From an uncultured Eubacterium sp. (GTDB taxonomy: Bacteria > Bacillota > Clostridia > Lachnospirales > Lachnospiraceae): a DNA stretch of 64,000 nt. The notes beneath the pieces were generated by a model, which ran no database searches, was not told where the DNA came from, and saw nothing but the letters and a program-made list of their open reading frames with translations. Position 1 is the first letter of the stretch. The number at the start of each line of letters is the position of its first letter. The translations under genes were made by a program, and so were the position numbers. The stretch lies in assembly GCA_910584645.1 (NCBI GenBank), contig CAJUAU010000003.1, positions 62,001 to 126,000 on the forward strand, written 5' to 3'. Of the stretch, positions 9,464 to 18,796 are shown piece after piece.

Positions 9464-9967
9464 TTACTGGAACATGTATCCCGACAAAGAAAGGCGCACT
9501 ACACACTTGCTTCCATAGAAATCCTGAATCTTAGCCAATGCATTATCTTTTATCGCCTGCTCACTTAAAGTGGAAATGGACTGCTCTGAAATCGCTTCTT
9601 TCACGTAATCAACTATGTATACATTTGCAGTCTTTACTGACTCTGAGATCTTATCGTAATCCTCTGCCTCTTTATTGAAAGAAACTGTGATTCCATCAAT
9701 GACTACATAATGAGCCTCTTTGTCCCCTTCATCCTTCAGGTTGATCGTCTGTTTTGATTCAAAGGGAATTTCATAGGTCTCCAGATTCTCCCACTGTGTC
9801 CCCTCTTCTTCCTCCTCAGTTTCCAGATCGATCACGGTAAGTACCTTATCGGCCAGCTTATTGGTCTTGTTCATGGCAGGAACGATGGAAAACATCATTA
9901 CCGCTGTGAGAACAAGGTTCGTAACTGTAGATGCCATAATAACAATGGTAAGTATATTCTTTTTCAT
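9464..9967 (-). CDS. fliL: Flagellar basal-body-associated protein FliL
   Basis: Single-pass inner-membrane protein associated with the stator and basal body. Its 167 residues have one N-terminal membrane helix (about 5-30), an acidic linker (TEEEEEGTQWEN) and a C-terminal FliL domain ending SLSGYMFQ. It follows motB by nine bases and precedes fliM, as in many clostridial flagellar operons. Identity is supported by topology and position more than by strong motifs. Confidence 0.88.
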   Translation of the reverse strand: MKKNILTIVIMASTVTNLVLTAVMMFSIVPAMNKTNKLADKVLTVIDLETEEEEEGTQWENLETYEIPFESKQTINLKDEGDKEAHYVVIDGITVSFNKEAEDYDKISESVKTANVYIVDYVKEAISEQSISTLSEQAIKDNALAKIQDFYGSKCVVRLSLSGYMFQ

Positions 9968-9976
9968 GTCAGCCTC

Positions 9977-10798
9977 CTATTTATCTGTATATATCTTTAT
10001 CTCCACACGACGGTTTTTCGCACGACCTTCTTCCGTATCGTTGTCTGCCACCGGATCATACTTACTGCGCCCGGTAGCTTCCATGGTTCTGGGATCCAGT
10101 CCCTTTTCATCCTTGAAATACTCAAATACTCTGGTCGCCCGCGCCGTGGAAAGCCACATATTGTTGGGAAAAGCCCCGCCGGAAATCGGAATCTTATCGG
10201 TATGTCCTTCGATCTTGATCATATGGCTGTCATATATTTTGAGAATATCTCCAACCTTACTCAATATACCAAGCGCCGACTTGTTGATGGTATCTGAACC
10301 GGACTCAAAAAGAATTGCACCATTCAGGGATATCTGAACAAACTGATATTGTTCATCCATATTGACATTTACCATATGTTCAATATTTTTCTTCTCCGTC
10401 TCCTGGGTGATTTCTTCATAAAGCGCCCGGGTTCTCTCTTCCTGCTCTTCCGCCATCTTTTTCTTGTATTTCTCTTCCTCTGACATCTCGGAAGTATCAT
10501 CTTCCCGATCTGGATCTTTGCCACTGTTTTCAAATTCATTGAAATACTGTTCCATGGATATCTTCTGACTGGTACCGCTGGATATAAAAGCGCCCTCGCC
10601 TACAGCCTTGCCGCCTCCGTCAAAGATATCCACTCTCTCGGAAAGGGAAGTTACCAGCTGTTCATATTTATCCGCATCTACTGTAGACATGGAAAACAAA
10701 AGTACAAAGAAACAGAGCAGCAGATTCATAAGATCCGCAAAGGTATTGATCCAGCCACCGCTTATGGATTCTGGTTCTTCTGACTTTCTGCGTGCCAT
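9977..10798 (-). CDS. motB: Flagellar motor stator protein MotB
   Basis: Stator subunit that anchors the proton- or sodium-driven motor to peptidoglycan. One N-terminal membrane helix (residues 16-40) carries the essential ion-binding aspartate at D22 in TFADLMNLLLCFF. The periplasmic part contains a charged, coiled-coil-prone region (about 85-145) and an OmpA-like peptidoglycan-binding domain with IEGHTDKIP and a C-terminal NRRVEIKIY. Its ATG overlaps the motA stop (TAATG), so the pair is coupled. Confidence 0.96.
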   Translation of the reverse strand: MARRKSEEPESISGGWINTFADLMNLLLCFFVLLFSMSTVDADKYEQLVTSLSERVDIFDGGGKAVGEGAFISSGTSQKISMEQYFNEFENSGKDPDREDDTSEMSEEEKYKKKMAEEQEERTRALYEEITQETEKKNIEHMVNVNMDEQYQFVQISLNGAILFESGSDTINKSALGILSKVGDILKIYDSHMIKIEGHTDKIPISGGAFPNNMWLSTARATRVFEYFKDEKGLDPRTMEATGRSKYDPVADNDTEEGRAKNRRVEIKIYTDK

Positions 10799-11607
10799 TA
10801 TCCCTCACCGCCTTGATCTGCACCGTCCTTGCCAAGGAGTTCATCCCGAAGTTTCGGTGCCAGGAATGATTTCAGTTTTTCTTCGATCACACGTGGGTTT
10901 TCACCTGCCTGAATGGACAGAATACCCTCGCAGATCACTTCTTTGGTCATAATCTCTTTGGCATTGATGGCACGGAGTTTCGATGCCACCGGGATACTGA
11001 TCCAGTTTGCAAGCAGGGAACCATACAAGGTCGTGATCAATGCCACCGCCATGTTCGGTCCAATGGAACTGGGATCATCCAAAAGCTTTAACATGTTGAT
11101 CAGACCGATCAGGGTACCGATCATACCCCAGGCAGGTCCCATGGCCGCAAGACCATCCCAGAAACTGATGATTTTGTTATGCCGCCGCTCGATACAACCC
11201 AGATCCGTCTCCAGAATGCTGGTCACAAGTTCCTGATCGGTTCCATCGACGATCAGCATAATTCCTTTCTTCAGGAATTCATCGTCTATGTCTGACGCTG
11301 CTTCTTCCAGCTGAAGAAGACCTTCTTTCCTCGCCACATTCGCCAGATCGATGATCGTATGTATTACCTCGCCCTCATTGCTCTTTGGCACCTTTAAGAT
11401 TAAGCCAAAAGATTTGATGGAGTTCACAAATGCCGGCAGATCATCTGCCATGGTCATCATACACATGAATGAGCCGACAATCGTAACAAGTATTGACGTA
11501 AAGTCATAAAAGTTACCCAATGCCGCAACTCCCTGATCTCCGGATACGATTCCGTATACAACCGCGGCTGCACAGCCCAGTATACCTATAATAGATGCTA
11601 AATCCAA
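10798..11607 (-). CDS. motA: Flagellar motor stator protein MotA
   Basis: Membrane stator subunit that conducts ions with MotB and pushes on FliG. The 269-residue protein has four hydrophobic segments. The conserved cytoplasmic and membrane boundary region (GMIGTLIGLINMLKLLDDP, then IGPNMAVALITTLYGSLLAN) is clear. The start appears to be TTG at 11607, preceded by AAGGTGG at nine bases. motA and motB lie inside the fla/che series here, unlike B. subtilis, where they are separate. Confidence 0.95.
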   Translation of the reverse strand: MDLASIIGILGCAAAVVYGIVSGDQGVAALGNFYDFTSILVTIVGSFMCMMTMADDLPAFVNSIKSFGLILKVPKSNEGEVIHTIIDLANVARKEGLLQLEEAASDIDDEFLKKGIMLIVDGTDQELVTSILETDLGCIERRHNKIISFWDGLAAMGPAWGMIGTLIGLINMLKLLDDPSSIGPNMAVALITTLYGSLLANWISIPVASKLRAINAKEIMTKEVICEGILSIQAGENPRVIEEKLKSFLAPKLRDELLGKDGADQGGEG

Positions 11608-11631
11608 GAAAATACACCACCTTAACTTTAT

Positions 11632-11820
11632 CTACATGTTTTGGAAAATTTCTTTCCTATATAATTTTACTAGATTTTTTATCTCTTGTCTACTTTCTTT
11701 TACAATTATTTTTTTTCCTGTCGTCAGAGTGATCACCGTATCCGGGGTTTCTTCAACGGACTCAATCAGATCCGAATTTAAAGTTAACGTTTTATCGTTC
11801 ATTCTGGTCACATCAATCAT
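11632..11820 (-). CDS. flbD: FlbD/SwrD family flagellar protein
   Basis: Small protein of about 62 residues of the FlbD family, called SwrD in B. subtilis, where it increases flagellar power. It starts MIDVTRMNDKTLTLNSDLIE, which is characteristic of the family, and ends in a basic segment. The ATG at 11820 is preferred over an upstream ATG at 11877, because homologues begin at MI and a G-rich ribosome site lies just upstream. It is located between flgE and motA; in B. subtilis swrD lies just after flgE. Confidence 0.9.
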   Translation of the reverse strand: MIDVTRMNDKTLTLNSDLIESVEETPDTVITLTTGKKIIVKESRQEIKNLVKLYRKEIFQNM

Positions 11821-11919
11821 ACGGTCTCCCCCTTCCTCCTGTCCATTATACCATATCACCGCAAAAAAGGGAAACAAAACGTTTCCTTTTTTTGCAGTAA
11901 ATATGAAATTAAATTTTCA

Positions 11920-13386
11920 TTATCTCTTGAGATTGATCAGCTCTTCGAGCATCGTATCCGACGTCGTAATAGTCCTTGAGTTTGCCTGGAAACCACGCTG
12001 GGTCGTGATCATATTCGTAAACTCTGTAGCGAGGTCTACGTCCGATGCCTCCAGGGCACCGATGGAGAAAGTTCCCACCGCCGTGATCTCCTCACCAATA
12101 CCATCAAACTCACCAGAGTTCAGAGTAGTAGCAAATAAACTGTTTCCCTGCGCTTCCAGACCGGAAGGATTCGGGAACGTCGCCACGGCGATCTGTCCCA
12201 GCAGCTTATTATCACCGTTATCATATACCGCATAGATCTTTCCATCCGGATTGATGGAAAATCCGTTCAGGGCTCCAGCAGCATTTCCGGCATTGTTTCC
12301 ATCCTTATCACCCTTTTTCGGCTCAATACTACAGCTGCCTTTCGTAGCAAACATGGTCAGACCGGAAAAATCGATATCGACTCCTCCCAAAGGGAAAGAA
12401 ATATTGTCCTGTCCGCCAGGATTCAGCGTCAGATTCAGCATTCCCTCTTCCTCACCAGTCACGCTGACAAAGTGTCCGGAAGCACCATTAAAAGTAAGCA
12501 TGGCATTGGATTTGTCAAAAGTAATGGTTCCGTCCGGATCCACATTATACTTCAGCTCCTGTCCGCCAAAATTTATGTACTGATCCGTAGCCTTGTACAT
12601 GGGATTTCCATTTTCATCCGGTTCTGAGTATTTCAGAATGGATTTTCCATTGGACATGATATCTGTCATTCCTACGTTAAAAGTACAATTCTTATTCTGA
12701 TTTGCAGCATCGTTTTCATCTCCTGGCACTTTCATAAGACTGAGCTTCGCCGTATACTCATTGCCGAGATTGTCAAAGAAGCTGACTGAGATGGGATATC
12801 CGGTCCCTGTCTCACTATACTGCACCAGTTTATCTTCCCGGTCCACATTTCCAGAAAGGGTTACGTTTCCGGTCGGATTCGGAGCTGAGTTCTGGTTTTC
12901 TGGTGTCATCAGTTTCAGGGCATCCACTGTATCCTTACGGATATCCCCATTCTCATCCACACTCCAGCCAAGCACAGTAGCGCCATTTGTCTCACACATC
13001 AGGGTGCCGGCAGCATCGATATTAAAATTACCTGCCTTCGTAAAATAAGTTCCGCCATTTTTCCGTACTACGAAAAAGGCATCACCGTTGATCATCACAT
13101 CCATACCACGGTCGGTACGGTTTGTCGCTCCAGTACCATTCATATTAACGCTGTATGAAGCCACATTGGCACCAAGACCGATCTGAAATGCGTTCGTACC
13201 GGCTGCTCCAGTATTGGCATTAGGACCTGCCGCCGGCTGTGTCGTCTGATAAAATACATCCGTAAAATTCACGGTGCCGGCACGAAAGCCAACGGTATTT
13301 ACATTCGCAATATTGTTACCAATTACATCCATCTTTGTCTGATGTACCTTCAAACCGGACACACCAGACCATAATGATCTCATCAT
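11920..13386 (-). CDS. flgE: Flagellar hook protein FlgE
   Basis: Structural protein of the flagellar hook, exported by the flagellar secretion system. The N-terminal rod/hook motif (SLWSGVSGLKVHQTKMDVIG followed by NNIANVNTVGF) and the C-terminal helix with TEFTNMITTQRGFQANSRTI are both present and should form the D0 coiled coil. The start is one of two tandem ATGs at 13386 and 13383, behind GGAGGG. The upstream in-frame extension to 13446 lacks a ribosome site. The protein is about 488 residues. Confidence 0.96.
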   Translation of the reverse strand: MMRSLWSGVSGLKVHQTKMDVIGNNIANVNTVGFRAGTVNFTDVFYQTTQPAAGPNANTGAAGTNAFQIGLGANVASYSVNMNGTGATNRTDRGMDVMINGDAFFVVRKNGGTYFTKAGNFNIDAAGTLMCETNGATVLGWSVDENGDIRKDTVDALKLMTPENQNSAPNPTGNVTLSGNVDREDKLVQYSETGTGYPISVSFFDNLGNEYTAKLSLMKVPGDENDAANQNKNCTFNVGMTDIMSNGKSILKYSEPDENGNPMYKATDQYINFGGQELKYNVDPDGTITFDKSNAMLTFNGASGHFVSVTGEEEGMLNLTLNPGGQDNISFPLGGVDIDFSGLTMFATKGSCSIEPKKGDKDGNNAGNAAGALNGFSINPDGKIYAVYDNGDNKLLGQIAVATFPNPSGLEAQGNSLFATTLNSGEFDGIGEEITAVGTFSIGALEASDVDLATEFTNMITTQRGFQANSRTITTSDTMLEELINLKR

Positions 13387-13495
13387 AAGGATCAACCCTC
13401 CATTTTTATTATTGGTAAGTCTTATCTGGCATTCAAAGACTTTCATGCTTCCTGTAAAGGGCCAGCATGTAAAATAAACGTGTCTTATTGCGTTT

Positions 13496-13879
13496 TTAAT
13501 TTATAATCGCTCCATCGATATTTGTAAAAACTGCATTTGCTGTATCATTCACAGCTGTTACTATGGTTTTGTTCCTGACATTTAATATAAATGCAAGATC
13601 ATCTACCATCACCAGGGATTCTGTCATTCCTTTTTCCATCGCCTGCTCTGCCGCATCTTCCAGTCTTGCTTTCTGCTCCTCGGATATGGATATATTTCTC
13701 GTCTCCAGCCGTTTCGCCGCATGCCTGGAAAATTTAATCTGATCTGCCTTGTCTAACAGCACCCTGTCAAACGATTTCCCAGAATCACTACCGGTCTTTT
13801 CCGCAATCTGTCCGGCGCCGCCGTTCAGTTTGCTTCTTATCTCATCGATGGATACAAAGCTTTTATTTACAATATTCAT
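13496..13879 (-). CDS. Flagellar operon protein (TIGR02530 family)
   Basis: A 127-residue protein found only in Firmicute flagellar operons next to flgD and flgE. The core IKFSRHAAKRLETRNI and the C-terminal LVMVDDLAFILNVRNKTIVT match what I recall of TIGR02530. Its function is not established; a role in hook assembly is suggested by position alone. The ATG at 13879 is preferred because the GTG at 13891 lies inside the GGAGGTG ribosome site. Confidence 0.85.
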   Translation of the reverse strand: MNIVNKSFVSIDEIRSKLNGGAGQIAEKTGSDSGKSFDRVLLDKADQIKFSRHAAKRLETRNISISEEQKARLEDAAEQAMEKGMTESLVMVDDLAFILNVRNKTIVTAVNDTANAVFTNIDGAIIN

Positions 13880-13928
13880 ACCTTTATCCACCTCCTGATC
13901 TTTTGCCGGTCAAAGTCTGACCGATGCT

Positions 13929-14675
13929 TCACTCGTCAATTCCACTGTCTGTTATCTTAATGGTAACTTTATCCTTTATGCTGGTGCTGTATGGATCGTC
14001 AAAGTAAAGACCTACTTCATAGTCACCATTTTCCAGCTCATCCAGAGCTCCCGGCATGATCGACAATACACCATCCTCATAGGAAAGGAATTCGTTCTTT
14101 ACCGCCTCTCCGTTCATGACTACCACAACACTGGAAGCAGCGTAATCCCCTTCACCCAGATCGATCTTGATATCCACTGGCTTTTTATTGGATTTGTCAT
14201 AAACTGCTTCTGTCTTTTCCACTGTTGGCAGATACTGCTGGATCGCATAATAAGAATCCTTTACTTCCACCAGATCACTGATCTTGTAAAGTTTACCATC
14301 CACGGACATCTGGGCTTCACCGTCTTTCATGGTGATATAATCCACAACTCCGTTTGTCTCTGAATAGCTTCCGCTTGGACTCTTTGTTTTGATCTTAACA
14401 TACTTGCCCACCAATCCAAATGCCTGTGAATTGACGGCTGTCTCGTTGAGATTCTGCATCTGCTCTAACGCTGAGAACTGAGCAAGCTGGGCGATGAAAT
14501 CTGTATCTTTCTCCGGCTCCAGCGGATCCTGGTTCTTCATCTGGCATACAAGAAGCTGAAGAAACTGATCCTTGCCAAGCTCCCCGCCCGGCGTCCTCTC
14601 TGTGGTCTGAGTATTCTTTTTACCAAAGGCAAGCTCATCCAGTCCTGTCACAATACCCTGTAATGATGTTCCCAT
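13929..14675 (-). CDS. flgD: Flagellar hook capping protein FlgD
   Basis: Hook-cap protein needed to polymerise FlgE, exported through the flagellar channel. The conserved N-terminal region is clear: LGKDQFLQLLVCQMKNQDPL, then FIAQLAQFSALEQMQNL. A beta-rich C-terminal part fits the FlgD Ig-like and tudor-like domains. The length is 248 residues. It lies between fliK and the TIGR02530 gene, with an AGGAGG ribosome site. Confidence 0.94.
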   Translation of the reverse strand: MGTSLQGIVTGLDELAFGKKNTQTTERTPGGELGKDQFLQLLVCQMKNQDPLEPEKDTDFIAQLAQFSALEQMQNLNETAVNSQAFGLVGKYVKIKTKSPSGSYSETNGVVDYITMKDGEAQMSVDGKLYKISDLVEVKDSYYAIQQYLPTVEKTEAVYDKSNKKPVDIKIDLGEGDYAASSVVVVMNGEAVKNEFLSYEDGVLSIMPGALDELENGDYEVGLYFDDPYSTSIKDKVTIKITDSGIDE

Positions 14676-14695
14676 ACTTTTTCCTCCTTTCCTGA

Positions 14696-16045
14696 TCAGG
14701 CGGTGTAATCCACCATACTGTCTCCCACGCGCCTGTCTTCGGCTGTTTCTGTTGTGGCTTCCTCAACTTCTGATTCCTCTGCCACATCATACCGAAATTT
14801 TCTTCCCTGGGATTTTTTCTGTTTGTACTGGCCATGATCGGAATCCTCTGGATTTTTAAACCCAAATTCTGATACGTTTACCTCTACGGAATCCACCTTC
14901 AGTCCATGGCTCTCCAGATTTTCCCTGAGCACCGTCAGCTGGCTCTCCAATGCTTCCTTCGCCACTTCATTCTGAACTGTCAGTGTAGCTGTCGCCAGCC
15001 CATTGTTGGACGTCACATTGAGATTTACCCGTCCCAGTGACTCCGGATTCAGCTGAAGCTCCATGCTTGTCGTCTGAGGAAGTACCCGGATCCGGATATG
15101 ATTGACAACCTGATCCACAATGTTCGTCATCAATTCTCTCGGTGCGGCCACTTCTTCCTGTGCCACCTCTTCAAAAGACTGGGAAAGCCTTTCAACAAAA
15201 GCATTAAGAGGACTTTCGTTTACTTCCTGGCGCACACCCTGGGAAGCCGGCTGCTGGCTTTCTCCATATGTATCAGACAGATCCTGTTCTCCTGAGGTCT
15301 CAACAACTACCGGAATCTCATCCTTGGCAGCTGAGGTCATCATCTCTGATGTATCCTGCTGTCCAGTTCCTTCTACAACTGTCTCCTTCGCGGATCCTTC
15401 TGCCTTTCCGACAAACTCGCTAAACTTCTCTGCAAAGCCCGTAAGAACTTCATTTCCCTCGTCCAGTTTTCCGATACCCATCCCTGTCACCTGCTCCAGA
15501 ATGTCCTGAAGTCCCGACATGATATCATTCAATTCACCGGACATGGCATCGGAAAACAGAAACAGATTGGCATCCTCCACACCGTGTACTTCCATAATAA
15601 ATGCCTTAATGTTCTCTACATTTAATGGAACCACATTCTGAAACTCCGGCGAAACCAGCAGTAACAGATCCATCGGTGTCAGACCGAGCATTTCCAGAAT
15701 ATCAACGATATCTTCCTCGCTCATGCCAAAAGTCTCCTGCAGAAGAGAAACTACCTCTTCACCAACCTCTTCCAGATCCATTGTCTCCATCCCCATGGCT
15801 TTTTCCTGGGGCTGGGAGGTCAGGGAAAGTTTCTGCTTTGTAAAATCATCCCCACCGGCTGCAATCTCTCCGGACTTTCTTGGTTCCTGAGGTTTTCCAG
15901 CAGACAGATTCTGCTTTTTGCCAGAGGTAGATGAAGCATTCTGGGACATAAAACTATCAAAAACCGTCTTATCTCCTTTTCCTGCTTTGCCTGATGACAT
16001 TGTCCGCATCGCAGAGGCATTCAGTGATATACCCTGTGTCTGCAT
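14696..16045 (-). CDS. fliK: Flagellar hook-length control protein FliK
   Basis: Secreted molecular ruler that sets hook length and triggers the FlhB switch. The first 300 or so residues are variable and rich in Ser, Glu and Gln. The C-terminal Flg_hook domain (about residues 325-405) shows the conserved MELQLNPESLGRVNLNV and the following helix LTVLRENLESHGLKVDSVEV. A short charged tail ends the 449 residues. It lies between ylxF and flgD, as in B. subtilis. Confidence 0.93.
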   Translation of the reverse strand: MQTQGISLNASAMRTMSSGKAGKGDKTVFDSFMSQNASSTSGKKQNLSAGKPQEPRKSGEIAAGGDDFTKQKLSLTSQPQEKAMGMETMDLEEVGEEVVSLLQETFGMSEEDIVDILEMLGLTPMDLLLLVSPEFQNVVPLNVENIKAFIMEVHGVEDANLFLFSDAMSGELNDIMSGLQDILEQVTGMGIGKLDEGNEVLTGFAEKFSEFVGKAEGSAKETVVEGTGQQDTSEMMTSAAKDEIPVVVETSGEQDLSDTYGESQQPASQGVRQEVNESPLNAFVERLSQSFEEVAQEEVAAPRELMTNIVDQVVNHIRIRVLPQTTSMELQLNPESLGRVNLNVTSNNGLATATLTVQNEVAKEALESQLTVLRENLESHGLKVDSVEVNVSEFGFKNPEDSDHGQYKQKKSQGRKFRYDVAEESEVEEATTETAEDRRVGDSMVDYTA

Positions 16046-16194
16046 TTGTTATCTCCTTTCCAGACGGCATTCAATATGCTGTCTTAATATTATTTATAGC
16101 CCACTGCCTTACCATTGGGGAAAGACAGGAGTTACCTATTAATCATATCGTCTGATCCCAGGGAAAACATTACATCCATTTTCCTATAGACAGA

Positions 16195-16941
16195 CTATTT
16201 AGCGGTCATCTTCGTAGTGATCTGTGCCGCAGTCTCCGGCGTCATTTCTGCAAGGATCGCCGCACTCTTTGACTCCGTCATGTTGTCAAGAATGGAGGCC
16301 ACGAGATCCAGGTCGCCGGACATGGTCTGCAATACCGTCGCTGCCTTTGCCGGATCCATTTTTGCATACATCGTCGCCTGTTTTTTGATCGCCGCACGGT
16401 ACTGAAGATCTTTCATTACATCTTTATAGATCGAAGCTGCATTGTCCGGATCGATCGCCTCATAATACTTCTGATATTCGGAAATATCCGGCGCCTTATC
16501 ATTAAATACAACATTTTCATCAAACTCTTTTACCCGCTGCTCGAAAGCATGCTGCTGTTCTTCGTATTTCTTGAGACGCTTGATCTCTGATTTTAATTCA
16601 TTGACTTCATCACTGCTCAGGGAGTTGGCACTCTTCAAGCCAGCCAGCTCTTTTTCCAACTGGCGGACTCTCGCATTTGCCTCGTCAATATTTGTATACC
16701 CCTCCGGCTCAGCTCCTTCCACCTCAGGAAGAATGCGGTTCACTACCGGAACATCTTTGAGAACCGGATACAAAACTTCACTGCCAAAATTTCCGACATC
16801 AAATTTGATCAAAACTCCAAATATAACGAGCCATATGATCACGATAAAAAGTACGATCAAAAAGGTAAGCAGTTTACTGCCTGCACTTTCCTCCTGGGCA
16901 TATTCCTTATTGTCCTTATTTTTTTTATCTTTTTTTGCCAT
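16195..16941 (-). CDS. ylxF: YlxF/MotE-like flagellar protein with MgtE-N-type domain
   Basis: A 248-residue single-pass membrane protein. A highly charged N-terminus (KKDKKNKDNKEY) precedes one membrane helix at about 24-47. A coiled coil follows (about 85-140), then a C-terminal helical domain resembling the MgtE N-terminal domain (repeats of the type DPAKAATVLQTM and ILAEMTPETAAQI). Such proteins between fliJ and fliK are named YlxF in Bacillus; related MotE proteins act on stator folding. Exact function here is unproven. 149 bases separate it from fliK. Confidence 0.85.
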   Translation of the reverse strand: MAKKDKKNKDNKEYAQEESAGSKLLTFLIVLFIVIIWLVIFGVLIKFDVGNFGSEVLYPVLKDVPVVNRILPEVEGAEPEGYTNIDEANARVRQLEKELAGLKSANSLSSDEVNELKSEIKRLKKYEEQQHAFEQRVKEFDENVVFNDKAPDISEYQKYYEAIDPDNAASIYKDVMKDLQYRAAIKKQATMYAKMDPAKAATVLQTMSGDLDLVASILDNMTESKSAAILAEMTPETAAQITTKMTAK

Positions 16942-16964
16942 AAAATCTATTCATCCTTTCAAAA

Positions 16965-17411
16965 TCAGGCATTTTTTGCCCCGTACCTGTAGCTCATAAG
17001 CTCATCGACTTCCTTCTGTTCCCTGCGCCCTTCCTCTTTGATAAACTCTTCAAATGCCTTTTCCCTGAGTTTTTCAAAGATCTTTCGCTCTTTCATCGCC
17101 TCGGTGAGCTTTTCCCTGGCAATCTCTACTTCTTTCTCGCATCGCTTCACAACCAGCTGCTGCTGCTTTACATACCCTTTCAGGATCACAATAGCATTCT
17201 CCCTTTTATGTATTTCTGTCATGGACAGAATTTCAATCAGGACATTTTTTAACTGCAGCCTTGCAGCTTCAAGACGGTTATTCAGCTGTTCCAGCTTTTT
17301 TTCCTCTGCCAGAAGCCTTGCGTTTGCCTGACCATATTCATTTTTTGCCTGCTCCTCCAGCTTTTCCTTCATGTTCAGGATATTCTGCATAGGAAACCGA
17401 AAACGCGCCAA
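16965..17411 (-). CDS. fliJ: Flagellar export protein FliJ
   Basis: Cytoplasmic coiled-coil stalk protein of the flagellar export ATPase complex. Its 148 residues are almost entirely helical and charged, with the family-typical start MARFRFPMQNILNMKEKLEE. The start codon is TTG at 17411, directly after the fliI stop, with GATGGTG in the end of fliI serving as ribosome site. It lies between fliI and ylxF. Confidence 0.92.
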   Translation of the reverse strand: MARFRFPMQNILNMKEKLEEQAKNEYGQANARLLAEEKKLEQLNNRLEAARLQLKNVLIEILSMTEIHKRENAIVILKGYVKQQQLVVKRCEKEVEIAREKLTEAMKERKIFEKLREKAFEEFIKEEGRREQKEVDELMSYRYGAKNA

Positions 17412-18746
17412 TTAGGATTCACCATCCTCTTCAAAAATATCTGACATAATGGAGACGGCCTCATCAAAACCAAACTTTTCATCTGTCCCCTGCATCAAAA
17501 AATCATTCACCGCATCGATCTTTTCGATGGCAAAATCAATGCTGGGATTGGATCCGGAGCGGTATGCGCCGATGTTTATAAGATCCTCGGCTTCTCCATA
17601 GGTAGCAAGTACATTTTTCAGTATACCAGATACTCTCTTCTGGTCCTTCGTAACAATGGAACTCATAACACGGGAGATACTCTGAAGAATATCTATCGCA
17701 GGATAATGATTCTTCTGCGCCAGCGGCCGGGACAGTACGATATGTCCATCTAAAATACCCCGGGCGGTGTCGGTGATCGGTTCATTGAAATCATCTCCAT
17801 CTACCAGAACCGTATAGAGCCCGGTTATAGATCCCCGGTCCGAATTACCCGCGCGCTCCAGAAGTTTTGGCATCTCCGCATACACACTGGGAGGATATCC
17901 CCTGGATACTGGAGGCTCACCGGAAGCAAGCCCGATCTCCCTCTGCGCCATAGAAAAACGGGTAAGGGAATCCATCATAAGAAGTACATCCTTCCCTTGA
18001 TCCCTAAAATATTCCGCGACAGCTGTCGCTGTTTTGGCAGCCTTGTTACGGATCAGTGCCGGTTTATCCGAGGTGGCAACCACCACCACCGAACGCTTCA
18101 TGCCCTCTTCGCCAAGGTCTCTCTCTATAAATTCCCGCACCTCTCTTCCACGCTCGCCGATCAGTGCGATCACATTAATATCCGCCTTTGTATTTCTGGC
18201 GAACATACCCATAAGCGTACTCTTACCCACTCCACTTCCCGCAAAAATACCGATTCTCTGTCCTTTTCCAATGGTCAGCAGGCCATCTACTGCCTTTACT
18301 CCCAAAGAAAGCACCTCGTCTATGAGCTGCCGGCTCAGAGGATCCGGCGGAGCTGCCTCCACCGAATACAGATGGCTGGTGTCAGAAAGGGGAGGGGCAT
18401 TCATCGGTTCTCCCACACCATCCAGCGTTTTCCCCAGCAGATCATCGCTGACGGGAACCTGCAGCGGCGCTCCTGTATTCTCAACCCAGCTGCCCAGTCC
18501 GACGCCTTCGACATTGTCATAAGGCATCAGAAGAACCCTGTCCTCACGGAATCCGACCACTTCTGCTTTAACTGCACCCACTGCCGAATTCGACCGTATG
18601 ATACAAAGATCATTCAGCTTCGCCTCCGGACCAATAGATTCTATAGTCAGTCCCACGACCTTTGTGACTTTCCCGAGATGCTTAAGAAAACTTCGTTCCA
18701 TCAAAGCATCGTATCGGTCAAAATTTATAATCGATGAAGGATTCAT
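17412..18746 (-). CDS. fliI: Flagellum-specific ATPase FliI
   Basis: Hexameric ATPase, related to the F1 beta subunit, that energises delivery of substrates to the export gate. The Walker A motif GIFAGSGVGKSTLMG and the Walker B region DVLLMMDSLTRF are intact, as is the family signature PPSVYAEMPKLLERAG. The ATG at 18746 (MNPSSIINF) has GGAGG at five bases, so it is preferred over an ATG 18 bases upstream. The length is 444 residues. Confidence 0.96.
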   Translation of the reverse strand: MNPSSIINFDRYDALMERSFLKHLGKVTKVVGLTIESIGPEAKLNDLCIIRSNSAVGAVKAEVVGFREDRVLLMPYDNVEGVGLGSWVENTGAPLQVPVSDDLLGKTLDGVGEPMNAPPLSDTSHLYSVEAAPPDPLSRQLIDEVLSLGVKAVDGLLTIGKGQRIGIFAGSGVGKSTLMGMFARNTKADINVIALIGERGREVREFIERDLGEEGMKRSVVVVATSDKPALIRNKAAKTATAVAEYFRDQGKDVLLMMDSLTRFSMAQREIGLASGEPPVSRGYPPSVYAEMPKLLERAGNSDRGSITGLYTVLVDGDDFNEPITDTARGILDGHIVLSRPLAQKNHYPAIDILQSISRVMSSIVTKDQKRVSGILKNVLATYGEAEDLINIGAYRSGSNPSIDFAIEKIDAVNDFLMQGTDEKFGFDEAVSIMSDIFEEDGES

Positions 18747-18796
18747 ACAAGCCTCCATTCCCATATTATTTTTATGCGTATTATTATAAAATCATG

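Noticed and set aside
17997..18737. 246-codon plus-strand open frame
   Set aside because: Antisense to fliI, with no domain and no upstream signals.
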